Shown here piece after piece: positions 18,645 to 31,806 of a DNA stretch of 64,000 nucleotides; positions within the stretch are counted from its first letter, which is position 1, and every line of letters begins with the position of its first letter. A model generated the notes under the pieces. The model did no database searches and was not told the DNA's origin. It saw only the letters and a list, made by a program, of their open reading frames with translations. Source of the stretch: Alphaproteobacteria bacterium (lineage in GTDB: Bacteria > Pseudomonadota > Alphaproteobacteria > Micropepsales > Micropepsaceae); the NCBI GenBank assembly GCA_947465395.1, contig CANIAL010000002.1, forward strand, positions 62,001-126,000, given 5' to 3'. Made by a program: the position numbers and the translations under genes.

Positions 18645-19952
18645 TTAAAGACTGACATATATCATGGTGATGGTCGCCGCCGCCATCATGGCCGCCGTGG
18701 TCCAGCCCAAGCCGCCCAGCAGCCAGCCCACCCGGAATTGCCCCATCTTCTTCTTGCTGGATGCCACCATCATCATGGCCGCCATGATGGGCACGGCGAT
18801 GACGCCGTTCAGCACCGCGCTCCACACCAGCGCCTTGATGGGATCAATAGGCGAATAATCAATGCCCAGGCCCAGTATCACCGCCGCCCCGATCACGCCG
18901 TAAAAGCCGCGCGCCTGCCAGGGCATGTTGTCCAGCCCCGTTTTCCAGCCCAATGACTCGCCCACCGCGTATGCCGCCGAACCCGCCAGCACCGGTATCG
19001 CCAGCAAGCCCGTGCCGATGATCCCCACTGCGAACAGCATGAAGGCGAAATGGCCCGCAATCGGCTCCAGCGCCACGGCCGCGTCGGCGGCGGTCTGGAT
19101 GTTGGTCTTGCCGGCGGCGTGAAGCGTGGCGGCGGTGGAAATGATGATGGCCAGCGCGATCAAATTCGACACCAGCATCCCGGCGATGGTGTCCAGGCGG
19201 ATGCGGGCAAAGGCGCTGCGGGCCTGGCGCGGCGCGTCAATCAGCGGGCGGCGGGCGTTTTTCTGTTCGACTTCTTCGACCTCCTGCGCGCTTTGCCAGA
19301 AGAAAAGATAGGGGCTGATGGTGGTGCCGAAGATGGCCACGATCAGCATGGCGGCGTCCTCGTTCAGGCCGGGATGCATGCCCACCAGCCCCGCGCCGAT
19401 TTCCGTCCAGGGCAGCGGCACCATGAACACGATCGCCACATAGGCCAGCAGCGACAGGGTCAGCACCGTCAGGAAACGCGCATAGCGGCGATAGGGAATG
19501 AACAGCTGCAAACCCAGCGAGAACAGCGCAAAGAAAATGGTGAAGGCATGCTGGCCGATGCCGTCTTTTGTGATGCCGGTGGCCAGCCGCGCCGCTTCGC
19601 CCATGGCGGCCAGGTCGGCGCCCACATTGACCGTGTTGGCCAGGAACAAAAGCGCCACCAGGATTTTCACCCAGGGCCTGGGCAGCACATCGCCCATGTT
19701 GCGCGCCAACCCATGGCCGGTGACGCGCCCGATCTGGGCGCTGATCATCTGGATGCTCACCATCAGCGGAAAGGTCAGCACCATGGTCCAGAGAAGGTTG
19801 AAGCCCGATTGCGCCCCCGCCTGGCTATAGGTGGCGATGCCGGACGGATCATCATCCGCCGCCCCGGTGATCAGGCCCGGCCCCAGTTGCTGGAGCATGG
19901 CGACGCCATGAACGCGCTCCGTCAGGGGACCGCTCTTTTTTTGACCGGTCAT
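18645..19952 (-). CDS. Nramp-related metal-ion carrier with divergent binding motifs
   Basis: 435 residues from MTGQKKSGP; the longer frame to 20186 runs back through a repeat and is not used. Eleven or so membrane segments. In helix 1, where true Nramp proteins have DPGN, this protein reads DDDPSGIATYSQAG. In helix 6, where they have MPH, it reads ISPYLFFWQS. The replaced Asn and Met-Pro-His residues normally bind soft transition metals, so the substrate may differ (for example hard ions such as Mg2+ or Al3+, as in other divergent Nramps) or it may not be manganese/iron. This is inference from motif change only. Confidence 0.82.
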   Translation of the reverse strand: MTGQKKSGPLTERVHGVAMLQQLGPGLITGAADDDPSGIATYSQAGAQSGFNLLWTMVLTFPLMVSIQMISAQIGRVTGHGLARNMGDVLPRPWVKILVALLFLANTVNVGADLAAMGEAARLATGITKDGIGQHAFTIFFALFSLGLQLFIPYRRYARFLTVLTLSLLAYVAIVFMVPLPWTEIGAGLVGMHPGLNEDAAMLIVAIFGTTISPYLFFWQSAQEVEEVEQKNARRPLIDAPRQARSAFARIRLDTIAGMLVSNLIALAIIISTAATLHAAGKTNIQTAADAAVALEPIAGHFAFMLFAVGIIGTGLLAIPVLAGSAAYAVGESLGWKTGLDNMPWQARGFYGVIGAAVILGLGIDYSPIDPIKALVWSAVLNGVIAVPIMAAMMMVASSKKKMGQFRVGWLLGGLGWTTAAMMAAATITMIYVSL

Positions 19953-20044
19953 GGCTAAGGCCTCGCTGGGGAATCGCTTGGGGTATGCTATCAGGGGAAC
20001 GCGCCGGACGGGCGAAAGCTGCAGCTTACGAAAACACAGACCAT

Positions 20045-20144
20045 CCTCCCCATCGTGCGCGCAGCGCACAATAGGGGGAGGTGGTTTCAGCGAGCGAAGG
20101 CGACCGCTTGGGAGCCGAGCGCAAGCTGAAACCGGAGGGGGAGG
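20045..20144 (+). repeat. Family 2 palindromic repeat, copy D
   Basis: Plan: CCTCCCC, a hairpin (GTGCGC-gca-GCGCAC), GGGGGAGGTGG, a second hairpin (GGTTTCAGC at 20083-20091 with GCTGAAACC at 20125-20133), then GGAGGGGGAGG. The same frame of CCTCCCC / GGGGGAGGTGG / CCGGAGGGGG with different arm sequences occurs inside rnr at 47.8-47.9 kb. The terminal purine block lies just before the ATG of the next gene and provides its Shine-Dalgarno. Confidence 0.75.
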
Positions 20145-20146
20145 CA

Positions 20147-20677
20147 ATGAAAGGTTACTTCGGAGTGGGCGTTGATGGGATTTCAAAACCCATGAACCTT
20201 GGCAATCTGGTGCGTATTTCCCATGCCTTTGACGCCAGCTTCTTCTTTTCCATCGCGCCCCGCCTGAAACTGTCAGATGCCGCCAGCGATACCAGCCGGG
20301 CGCAGGGCCAATTACCTTTCTACAGCTTCCCCAGCGCCGCGGATTTCCGCCTGCCGCTGGGCTGCCGCTTGGTGGGGGTGGAAATCACGGACGACGCGGT
20401 GGAATTGCCCCGCTTCCGCCACCCCTTGCGGGCGGCCTATGTTTTCGGTGCGGAACGTTTCTCGCTGTCGCCCGAAGTGCTGGCGGCCTGCGAGTTCGTG
20501 GTCAAGATTCCCACCCGCTTTTCCATCAATGTGGGCATGGCGGGGGCGATTGTCCTTTATGACCGGCTGGTCAGCCTGGGCAGCTTTGGCCCCCGGCCCA
20601 TGATGCCGGGCGGGGCGGAGGAGGTGCCGCCACCGCATAGCTGGGGCGCGCCGCTCGCACGCCCGCGCGGAAAATAG
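20147..20677 (+). CDS. SpoU-like RNA 2'-O-methyltransferase (TrmH family)
   Basis: 176 residues from the ATG at 20147. Motif 1 is PMNLGNLVRISHAFDAS (N-GN-R pattern), and the C-terminal knot region is FVVKIPTRFSINVGMAGA followed by IVLYDR, matching the SPOUT motif that binds S-adenosylmethionine. The IPM-SLNVS consensus is varied to IPTRFSINVG. The target RNA is unknown. The ribosome binding site GGAGG is part of a family 2 repeat, and the last about 20 residues (EEVPPPHSWGAP...) are Pro-rich and look non-conserved. Confidence 0.8.
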   Translation: MKGYFGVGVDGISKPMNLGNLVRISHAFDASFFFSIAPRLKLSDAASDTSRAQGQLPFYSFPSAADFRLPLGCRLVGVEITDDAVELPRFRHPLRAAYVFGAERFSLSPEVLAACEFVVKIPTRFSINVGMAGAIVLYDRLVSLGSFGPRPMMPGGAEEVPPPHSWGAPLARPRGK

Positions 20678-20736
20678 TGAGTCGGCGCGTTCTTCCGCTT
20701 CCAAGCCGCGCCGTGCCATGTTAGTTCCAGCACCAC

Positions 20737-21486
20737 ATGCCAACACCCGCCCTTTCTGTCTCCCATCTCCGCAAGGTCTATCGCAGCGGCACCGTCGCCG
20801 TCGAAGACATCTCGCTGGTCATCCCGGAGGGCGAGTTTTTCGGCTTCCTGGGTCCCAATGGCGCGGGCAAATCCACCACCATCCATTGCGTGACGGGCGT
20901 GGCCGAACCCACATCGGGCAAGATCGAAATCTTCGGCGTGGACGCGGTCAAGAATTACCGCGAGGCGCGCCGCCTTGTGGGCCTGTGCCCGCAGGAATTC
21001 AATGTCGACCCCTTCGCCAATGCCCGCCAGATCGTGGACTGGATGGGCGGCTATTTCGGCATGGGCGCGAAACAGCGGAAAGAACGCATTGATTATCTGA
21101 TGGAGCGGTTCGACCTGATCCCGCACCAGAAGAAAGCCTTCCGCGAATTGTCGGGCGGGCTGAAGCGCCGCGTCGTGCTGGCGCGCGCGCTGATCAACGA
21201 TCCCAAGCTGATCATCCTGGACGAACCCACCGCCGGCGTGGACGTGGAACTGCGCCGGATCCTGTGGCGCTACCTGCAAGAGATCAACAAGGACGGCCGC
21301 ACCATCCTTCTCACCTCGCATTACCTGGAAGAGGTGGAGCGCCTGTGCCGCCACATCGCCATCGTGGCCAAGGGCCGCATCGTGCGCGAAGGCACCAAGG
21401 ACGAGATCGCGGGCATTCCCGGCGGGCTGGAAGCGGCGTACCTGACAGCCACCGGCGCGGAACCTGATCACGTGGCGGGGGAATGA
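20737..21486 (+). CDS. ABC transporter ATP-binding protein, YadG type
   Basis: 249 residues. Walker A GPNGAGKST near residue 39, Q-loop in VGLCPQEFNVDPF, signature LSGGLKRR near 139, Walker B LIILDEPTAGVD near 158 and switch His in LLTSHYLEE. The combination with an ABC-2 permease resembles YadG/YadH, a predicted exporter of unknown substrate. The gene overlaps the permease start by four bases (ATGA). Confidence 0.9.
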   Translation: MPTPALSVSHLRKVYRSGTVAVEDISLVIPEGEFFGFLGPNGAGKSTTIHCVTGVAEPTSGKIEIFGVDAVKNYREARRLVGLCPQEFNVDPFANARQIVDWMGGYFGMGAKQRKERIDYLMERFDLIPHQKKAFRELSGGLKRRVVLARALINDPKLIILDEPTAGVDVELRRILWRYLQEINKDGRTILLTSHYLEEVERLCRHIAIVAKGRIVREGTKDEIAGIPGGLEAAYLTATGAEPDHVAGE

Positions 21487-22277
21487 TGGACAATTCCATG
21501 ACCAAGCCCATGGGCGTGAACTGGATCGGGCTCTACACCATGATCCGGCGGGAAGCGCAGCGCATGGCGCGCATTCCCATCCAGGCGTTCGTGGCGCCCT
21601 GGATTTCGGCGCTGCTGTTCATTTTCATCTTCGGCTATATCGTGGGCGGGCGCATCGCCACCATCGGCGGCCATAAATATCTGGAATTCGTGCTGCCGGG
21701 CATCTTGATGATGAACATCGTCAATGCCGCCTTCATCCAGTCTTCCACCGCCATCTATTTCTCGCGCTTTATCAAGTTCGTGGAAGAATTGCTGGTCTCG
21801 CCGCTGTCCTATGTCGAGATGATCTTCGGCGCCCTCAGCGTGGTGGTGCTGCGTTCCACTGTCACCGGCATCGGCATCCTGTTCATGGGCATGGCGTTCG
21901 GCGTCACCCACATGCATTCCTGGCCCATGTTCGTCTTCTGGGTGGTCAGCGTCTCCACCATCTTCGGATTGCTGGGCCTGATCGTGGGCCTGTGGTCCAA
22001 GAGCTTCGAACAGCTCAACATGCCGGTGGTGTTCTTTTTGACGCCGCTGTCCATGGTGGGCGGGGTCTTCAACACCCTGTCCATGCTGCCCGGCTGGCTG
22101 AAGTATTTGGCCCTGGCCAACCCTTTCTTCTATTTCATCAACGGCATTCGCGGGGCCATGATCGGCTTTGACGAAGCCCCGCCGGAACTCGGCGTGGGGC
22201 TGACATTGGCGCTGATGGCGAGCCTCAGCGTGGTGGTCTGGCGCATGTACGCCACCGGCTATGGCTTGCGCGAATAG
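21483..22277 (+). CDS. ABC-2 type permease, YadH type
   Basis: 264 residues with six membrane segments. The VLPGILMMNIVNAAFIQSS and FVEELLVSPLSYVEMIFG blocks and the late LAL-NPFFYFINGIRGAMIG are typical of ABC2_membrane exporters (YadH). It starts MMDNSMTKPMGVNW, four bases inside the ATPase gene, so subunits are translationally coupled. Together the pair probably exports a hydrophobic or envelope molecule; no biosynthetic genes are adjacent to identify it. Confidence 0.9.
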   Translation: MMDNSMTKPMGVNWIGLYTMIRREAQRMARIPIQAFVAPWISALLFIFIFGYIVGGRIATIGGHKYLEFVLPGILMMNIVNAAFIQSSTAIYFSRFIKFVEELLVSPLSYVEMIFGALSVVVLRSTVTGIGILFMGMAFGVTHMHSWPMFVFWVVSVSTIFGLLGLIVGLWSKSFEQLNMPVVFFLTPLSMVGGVFNTLSMLPGWLKYLALANPFFYFINGIRGAMIGFDEAPPELGVGLTLALMASLSVVVWRMYATGYGLRE

Positions 22278-22345
22278 GCGCGGTCGCCATATTCTCTCAA
22301 ATCGTCGCGGCATCCACAAAAGTTCCATCACAGGCGGGACAGTTC

Positions 22346-22867
22346 ATGATTAGCAAGTTTATCCTGGGTTCGGCCATCGCCGCGTTGCTGGTCATTCCCG
22401 CCTCGGCGCAGCAGGCCAATGTGCTGGGCTCGTTCGGCAACTGGTCGGCCTTCACCACCGGCAGCGGCGGCAATCTCACCTGCTATGCCATGTCCAAGCC
22501 CCGCGCCACCCAGCCCAAGGCCGCCAGCCGCGGCGCCATCTTCCTGATCGTGACGGATTACCCCGCGCGCAAGGTGAAGGCGGAAACCGAAATCGTGCCC
22601 GGTTATGCCTACAAGGAGAATGAAGTCGTGACCCTGGGTATCGCCTCCGAAAAATTCACCTTCTTTGGCCGCACCGACAGCGCCAAGGCGGGCGCCGCCT
22701 GGATCAAGAATCTGGGCGACAGCAATGCGCTGATCAAGGCGATGTCCGAAGGCGTCTCCGCCGTCGCCATCGGCAAGTCGGCGCGCGGCACCCGCACCGT
22801 GGACACCTATTCGCTGGCGGGCTTCAACGACGCGCTGGCCAAGATTCATGCCGCCTGCAACATGTGA
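22346..22867 (+). CDS. Invasion-associated locus B (IalB) domain protein
   Basis: 173 residues with a signal peptide (about 1-21, ending ASA), hence periplasmic or exported. The body has [20 protein letters not shown] near the start and the C-terminal [20 protein letters not shown], a pattern of IalB-domain proteins common in Alphaproteobacteria. In Bartonella IalB aids erythrocyte invasion; in free-living species the role is unknown, so no virulence role is implied. Its end overlaps rlmN by 20 bases. Confidence 0.82.
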   Translation: MISKFILGSAIAALLVIPASAQQANVLGSFGNWSAFTTGSGGNLTCYAMSKPRATQPKAASRGAIFLIVTDYPARKVKAETEIVPGYAYKENEVVTLGIASEKFTFFGRTDSAKAGAAWIKNLGDSNALIKAMSEGVSAVAIGKSARGTRTVDTYSLAGFNDALAKIHAACNM

Positions 22868-23993
22868 AAGCCTGATCGGGCTTGACGGAAAGGCGCTGGC
22901 AACGGCGCTGACCGGGCAAGGCGTGGCCGAGGGCCAGGCGCGGATGCGCGCCAATCAGCTCTGGAACTGGATCTATGTGCGCGGCGCGAAGGATTTCGCC
23001 GCCATGGGAAACTTGGCCAAGGATTTTCGCAAGGATATGGGCGAGGCGTTCACGCTGGCCCGCCCCGAAATCATCAGCGAACAGATTTCCACCGACGGCA
23101 CCCGCAAATGGCTGTTGCGCACCGGGCCGGGGATCGAGTTCGAGACCGTCTACATTCCCGAAAAAGACCGTGGCACGCTTTGTGTCTCCAGCCAGGTGGG
23201 TTGCACCTTGAATTGCAGCTTCTGCCACACCGGCACCCAGAAGCTGGTGCGCAACCTGACACCAGCCGAGATTTTGGGCCAGGTGATGCTGGCCAAGGAT
23301 GCATTGGAAGACTGGCCCTCCACCGGCACCAACCGCAAGGTGACGAATGTCGTCATGATGGGCATGGGCGAGCCGCTTTATAATTTCGACAATGTGAAAG
23401 CGGCGCTGACCATCCTGACGGATGGCGACGGGCTGGCGCTGTCCAAGCGCCGCGTCACGCTTTCCACCGCCGGCGTGGTGCCCATGATCCCGCGCGCAGG
23501 GTCCGAGATCGGATCGGGTCTTGCCATTTCTCTCCATGCGGTGCGCGACGAACTGCGTGACGTGCTGGTGCCCATCAACAAGAAATATCCCATCAAGGAC
23601 TTGCTGGAAGCCTGCCGGACCTATCCCGGCGCGTCGAACGCCCGGCGCATCACCTTTGAATATGTGATGCTGAAAGAGGTGAATGACACGGCTGCCGAAG
23701 CGCGCGAGCTGGTGCGGATTCTCTCCGGCATTCCGGCCAAGATAAACCTGATCCCCTTCAATGCCTGGCCCGGCGCGCCGTATGAATGTTCAAGCTGGAC
23801 GAAAATTGAAAAGTTCGCGGAGATCGTGAACCGCGCCGGCTATGCCAGCCCGGTCCGCACCCCGCGCGGGCGGGACATCATGGCCGCCTGCGGCCAGCTC
23901 AAATCCGAGAGCGTGAAAGAGCGCGCCTCCACCCGGCTGGCGGCCGAGAAACTGGCAGATATGCAATCGGCCCAACTGGCCCGGATGCCCTGA
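22848..23993 (+). CDS. rlmN: Dual-specificity 23S rRNA/tRNA adenine C2-methyltransferase
   Basis: 381 residues. Radical SAM motif [11 protein letters not shown] (CX3CX2C), the first catalytic cysteine region [11 protein letters not shown], and the second catalytic cysteine in [13 protein letters not shown] near the C-terminus are all present. It methylates A2503 of 23S rRNA and A37 of some tRNAs. The ATG at 22848 lies within the IalB gene; the protein then reads [17 protein letters not shown], which fits the usual N-terminus. It is followed by a REP-like palindrome. Confidence 0.95.
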   Translation: MPPATCESLIGLDGKALATALTGQGVAEGQARMRANQLWNWIYVRGAKDFAAMGNLAKDFRKDMGEAFTLARPEIISEQISTDGTRKWLLRTGPGIEFETVYIPEKDRGTLCVSSQVGCTLNCSFCHTGTQKLVRNLTPAEILGQVMLAKDALEDWPSTGTNRKVTNVVMMGMGEPLYNFDNVKAALTILTDGDGLALSKRRVTLSTAGVVPMIPRAGSEIGSGLAISLHAVRDELRDVLVPINKKYPIKDLLEACRTYPGASNARRITFEYVMLKEVNDTAAEARELVRILSGIPAKINLIPFNAWPGAPYECSSWTKIEKFAEIVNRAGYASPVRTPRGRDIMAACGQLKSESVKERASTRLAAEKLADMQSAQLARMP

Positions 23994-23997
23994 CTTT

Positions 23998-24024
23998 GTC
24001 ATTCCCGCGAAAGCGGGAATCCAG
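23998..24024. repeat. REP-like palindrome after rlmN
   Basis: GTC, then ATTCCCGC-gaaa-GCGGGAAT, then CCAG: a perfect eight-base stem. The same 27-base unit is, to my knowledge, widespread as an intergenic repeat in proteobacterial genomes. It starts two bases after the rlmN stop. The remaining gap up to argG (24025-24186) contains purine-rich GGGGGTAAGGGGGAGGGGG and the argG ribosome binding site, and nothing else recognised. Confidence 0.7.
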
Positions 24025-24186
24025 CTTGATCTGCCTATCAACTTTGACTTTTGCCCCCCACCTATTATCAAGACGCGGCTCCCGCCCGTTCGTCCCCAAC
24101 AGGGGGTAAGGGGGAGGGGGTACAAAAAATTGAAGTTCGAATAACCCCTTGATTGCCAAGGCAATCACCGGGAACAGGAGCGTTTC

Positions 24187-25418
<1,232 letters not shown>

Positions 25419-25422
<4 letters not shown>

Positions 25423-26240
25423 GCAATGACGATCAGGTTGCCTACTGGAACGGCCCCGTTGGCGACAAATGGGCCAAGTACCAGGACCGCATAGACGCCA
25501 CGCTGGCGCCGCTGGGGCATGCGGTCATCGCCTTTGCAAAGCCGCAACCCGGCGAATCCGTGCTGGATATCGGCTGCGGCACCGGCGCGCTGTCCGAATT
25601 GATGGAAGCGGCGGTGGGCGAAGACGGCATGGTCACGGGGCTCGACATCTCCGACCCCATGCTGCAAACGGCGCGCCAGCGCGTGCCGGATGCGCGTTTC
25701 ATCCTGGCCGACGCCACCGATTACGGCTTCGGCCCGGTCTATGACCTGGTGACGTCGCGGCTGGGCGTGATGTTTTTTGATGCCCCCGCCACCGCCTTCG
25801 CCAACCTGCGCCGGGCCCTGAAGCCTGATGGCCGCCTGGCCTTCATCTGCTGGCGCGGACCAAAGGAGAATGACTGGGTCTCGCTGCCTTACGCGGCGGC
25901 CAAGCCCCATATCCCGCCCCAGCCCACATTCGACCCCACCGGCCCCGGCCAGTTCTCGCTGGCCGATCCCGACCACATACGCGGCATGCTGGAACAGGCG
26001 GGCTTCAAGGACATCCGAATCGAAAAATTCGACGGCATGATGGTGCTGGGCAAGGATCTGGACGAGGCGGTCAATTACTGCACCCGGCTGGTCGGCCCCA
26101 CCGCCCGCGCCATGAAGGATCTGGATGTCGGTGCGCGCGAAGCCGTCACCAACGCCGTACGCGAGACGCTGGCGCCGCTGGCGACAGCGGACGGCGTCAA
26201 GGCGGGCATCGCCTGCTGGCTGGTTTCCGCGAAGCCTTAA
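25419..26240 (+). CDS. Class I SAM-dependent methyltransferase
   Basis: 273 residues. SAM-binding motif [16 protein letters not shown] near residues 49-63, motif II acidic residue in [11 protein letters not shown], and a later [14 protein letters not shown]. The protein resembles the UbiE/Methyltransf_11 group of small-molecule enzymes (N-terminal [16 protein letters not shown]). Substrate unknown. Translation is coupled to argG through an ATGA overlap; it ends 11 bases from the convergent gyrB stop. Confidence 0.85.
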
Positions 26241-26251
26241 TTCCCAAGAAT

Positions 26252-29302
<3,051 letters not shown>

Positions 29303-29306
<4 letters not shown>

Positions 29307-30451
29307 GCTGCACCCCGCAGGACGCCGTCTTCCAGGTGGAAGATCTGCGCTTGTGCATTTTCGAACAGCGACAGGTCCGTGCCGGTCATCCAGGCCTGCG
29401 CGCCCAGCGCGCTGATTTCCTCGAACAGGGCCGCGCGGCGGCGCACATCAAGGTGCGCGGCGATTTCGTCCAGCAGCAGCAGCGGCGCCATGCCGTCGCG
29501 CGCCCGGGACAGCTCGCGTGCATCGGCCAGCATGACGGAAATCAGAAGCGCCTTCTGCTCACCCGTGGAACAGTCGCGGGCATCGGCGCGCTTGGATGTG
29601 TGCCGCACCAGCAGATCGCTGGTGTGGGGACCGAAACCGGTGCGCCCGGCTTCCGCATCGCGGATGCGGCTGGCGGCCAGGGTGGCGCGCATCGCATCGG
29701 CGCTTTGCAGATGCAGGTCATCGGAAAGCGTCAAGGCGGCGGCGGGGAAAGCGCCCGCCTCGCCGCGCTCCGTCAGGGCACGCGACAGCCGCTCCACCGT
29801 GGCGGCGCGGGCGACAGCCAGCACCAAGCCCGCTTCCGCCATCTCATTCTCAAGCCCGTCCAGCCACAAGGGATCACGCGGTCCGTATTTCAAAAGCCGC
29901 GCCCGCTCGCGCATGGCGGTTTCATAGCGGGTGGTGGCGCGCGCATGGCCGGGCTCGAAGCCCAGGACCAGCCGGTCCAGGAAGCGCCGGCGTCCGCCCG
30001 CGCTTTCCGTGAAGATGCGGTCCATGGCCGGCGTCAGCCAGACCATCTGCACGATATCGCCCAGATCGGCGGAGCCCTTGGCTTCCACGCCGTTGAGCCG
30101 CACATGCCGTTTCTCGCCGCCGGTGACACTCACGGTCAGGCCGGTGCCGATTTCATAGGCGGTGCCGCCGCGTGCCACCGTGGCGGCCACGGCCCATAAT
30201 GTTTCGCTGGAGGCCGGCCCCTTGCGCGCATGTTCGCCCAGCCTGGCGCCGCGCAATCCGCGCCCCGGCGACAAAAGTGAAATCGCGTCCAGGATGTTTG
30301 TCTTGCCCGCACCATTCGGCCCCGCCAGAACCACCGGCGCGGCATCGAAGGCCAGGTCGCACACGGCATAAGAGCGAAAATTGCTCAAGGCCAGCCGCGT
30401 CACCGCCAAGGTCGAACCCAAAAGCGTCTGGGGTTCGCCATCGGGGCGCAT
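29303..30451 (-). CDS. recF: DNA replication/repair protein RecF
   Basis: 382 residues from the ATG at 30451 (MRPDGEPQTLL); an in-frame TTG at 30469 is possible but lies only a few bases after the dnaN stop. Walker A GPNGAGKTNILDAISLL, ABC-type signature STGEQKALLISVMLADAREL and Walker B PLLLLDEIAAHLD are intact. The conserved LSNFRSYAVCDLAF is near the N-terminus. RecF loads RecA on gapped DNA via RecOR. Follows dnaN by 21 bases. Confidence 0.93.
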
Positions 30452-30472
30452 ATGCGGCGAAAGGGTCAACCC

Positions 30473-31594
30473 TCAGACCCGAAGCGGCATCAGGACGTAA
30501 AGCGTACGCGCGTCCTGGGAATCTTCGATGATGGCGGGCGACCCGGCATCGGACAGAAGAAAGCGCACATCCTTGCCTTCGATCTGGCTGGTGATGTCCA
30601 GCAGATAGCGGGCATTGAAGCCGATCTCCAGCGCCGCGGCGCTATAGGTCGCGCCCACATCTTCCGTGGCGGTGCCGGATTCCGGGTTCACCACCGACAA
30701 GGTCACCTTGTCCTTGCCGATATTCAGCTTCACGGCGCGGGTCTTGTCGGCGCTGATGGTGGAAACACGGTCCACCGACTGGCTGAAATCCTTGGCTTCC
30801 AGCGACAGGGCCTTGTCGTTGCCGGACGGGATCACTTTTTCGTAAGGCGGGAAATTGCCGTCAATCAGCTTGGACGTCAGCTCCACCCCATTGAAGCCGA
30901 ACTGCACCTTGGTGTCGGACAGCGAAATCTCGATGGCGCCATCGGCGTCATCCAGAAGCTTTTGCAGCTCGCCCACCGTCTTGCGCGGGATGATGACGCC
31001 GGGCATATCGCCGGCGCCGTCCGGCAATTCCAGCTCATAGCGCGCCAAGCGGTGACCGTCTGTGGCCACGGCCCGCATCACGGGCGGCTTGGCGTCCTTG
31101 GCAGCGTGCAGATAGATGCCGTTCAAATAATAGCGCGTCTCTTCAGTCGAAATGGCGAAGCGGGTCTTGGCGATGATGCGCTTCAAGTCGTCTGCGGCTA
31201 GGCGGAAGCGATGCGGCAGATTGCCCGCCGCCATCTGGGGGAAATCCTCACGCGGCAGGCAGGCCAGCTCGAAACGCGACGAACCGGCGGAAACCGCCAG
31301 GCGGCCGCCTTCGCTGGCCAGCAACTCCACCTGCACCTGCGCGCCGTCCGGCAGCTTGCGGATGATGTCGTAAAGCATGTGGGCGGGGGCGGTGGCGAAG
31401 CCATTGCGCAATATGTCCGCCGGGATCGCTTCCACGATCTCGATGTCCAGGTCGGTGGCCGTCAGCTTCAGGCTGCCCTTGGCCGCTTCCAGCATGACAT
31501 TGGACAGGATCGGAATGGTGTTGCGCCGTTCGACAACGCTTTGCACATGCCCCAGCGCCTTCAACAACGCGCCCCGTTCGACGTTTATTTTCAT
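30473..31594 (-). CDS. dnaN: DNA polymerase III sliding clamp (beta subunit)
   Basis: 373 residues, three clamp domains. N-terminal MKINVERGALLKALGHVQSV and ERRNTIPILSNVMLEA, a middle RRTRYYLNGIYLH-like block (reads EETRYYLNGIYLHAA), and the C-terminal YVLMPLRV that ends the clamp cleft (MPMRL in most species). It forms the ring that tethers the polymerase. Separated from dnaA by about 210 bases holding a strong terminator, so it likely has its own promoter. Confidence 0.96.
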   Translation of the reverse strand: MKINVERGALLKALGHVQSVVERRNTIPILSNVMLEAAKGSLKLTATDLDIEIVEAIPADILRNGFATAPAHMLYDIIRKLPDGAQVQVELLASEGGRLAVSAGSSRFELACLPREDFPQMAAGNLPHRFRLAADDLKRIIAKTRFAISTEETRYYLNGIYLHAAKDAKPPVMRAVATDGHRLARYELELPDGAGDMPGVIIPRKTVGELQKLLDDADGAIEISLSDTKVQFGFNGVELTSKLIDGNFPPYEKVIPSGNDKALSLEAKDFSQSVDRVSTISADKTRAVKLNIGKDKVTLSVVNPESGTATEDVGATYSAAALEIGFNARYLLDITSQIEGKDVRFLLSDAGSPAIIEDSQDARTLYVLMPLRV

Positions 31595-31735
31595 GGGATT
31601 TTGATCGCCCGTTTTGTCTGGATAAATCCGCCGGAAAACATGCCAGGAAAGGGCCCGAAAACCCTTGATTTACTTGCGTTTTGGGGAGGCCCCAGACTCA
31701 AGTGAAGGACCATACCAAAAGGGTGCCCAAAGCGC

Positions 31736-31765
31736 AAAAAAAACGCGGCCGAAACCGCGTTTTTG
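31736..31765 (-). terminator. Intrinsic terminator of dnaA
   Basis: AAACGCGG (31741-31748) pairs with CCGCGTTT (31755-31762) around CCGAAA; on the minus strand the stem runs into eight consecutive T. It lies about 40 bases past the dnaA stop and separates dnaA from dnaN. The rest of 31595-31806 should contain the dnaN promoter, though no clear -35/-10 pair was assigned. Confidence 0.88.
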
Positions 31766-31806
31766 ATGGCTTGTAAGCGACTGTTTTTGAGGGGCTTTTG
31801 GGACCC

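Noticed and set aside
24105..24125. G-rich block before argG as a family 2 repeat copy
   Set aside because: It has the GGGGGAGGGGG flavour but lacks the CCTCCCC partner and the GGTGG spacer, so it was not counted.
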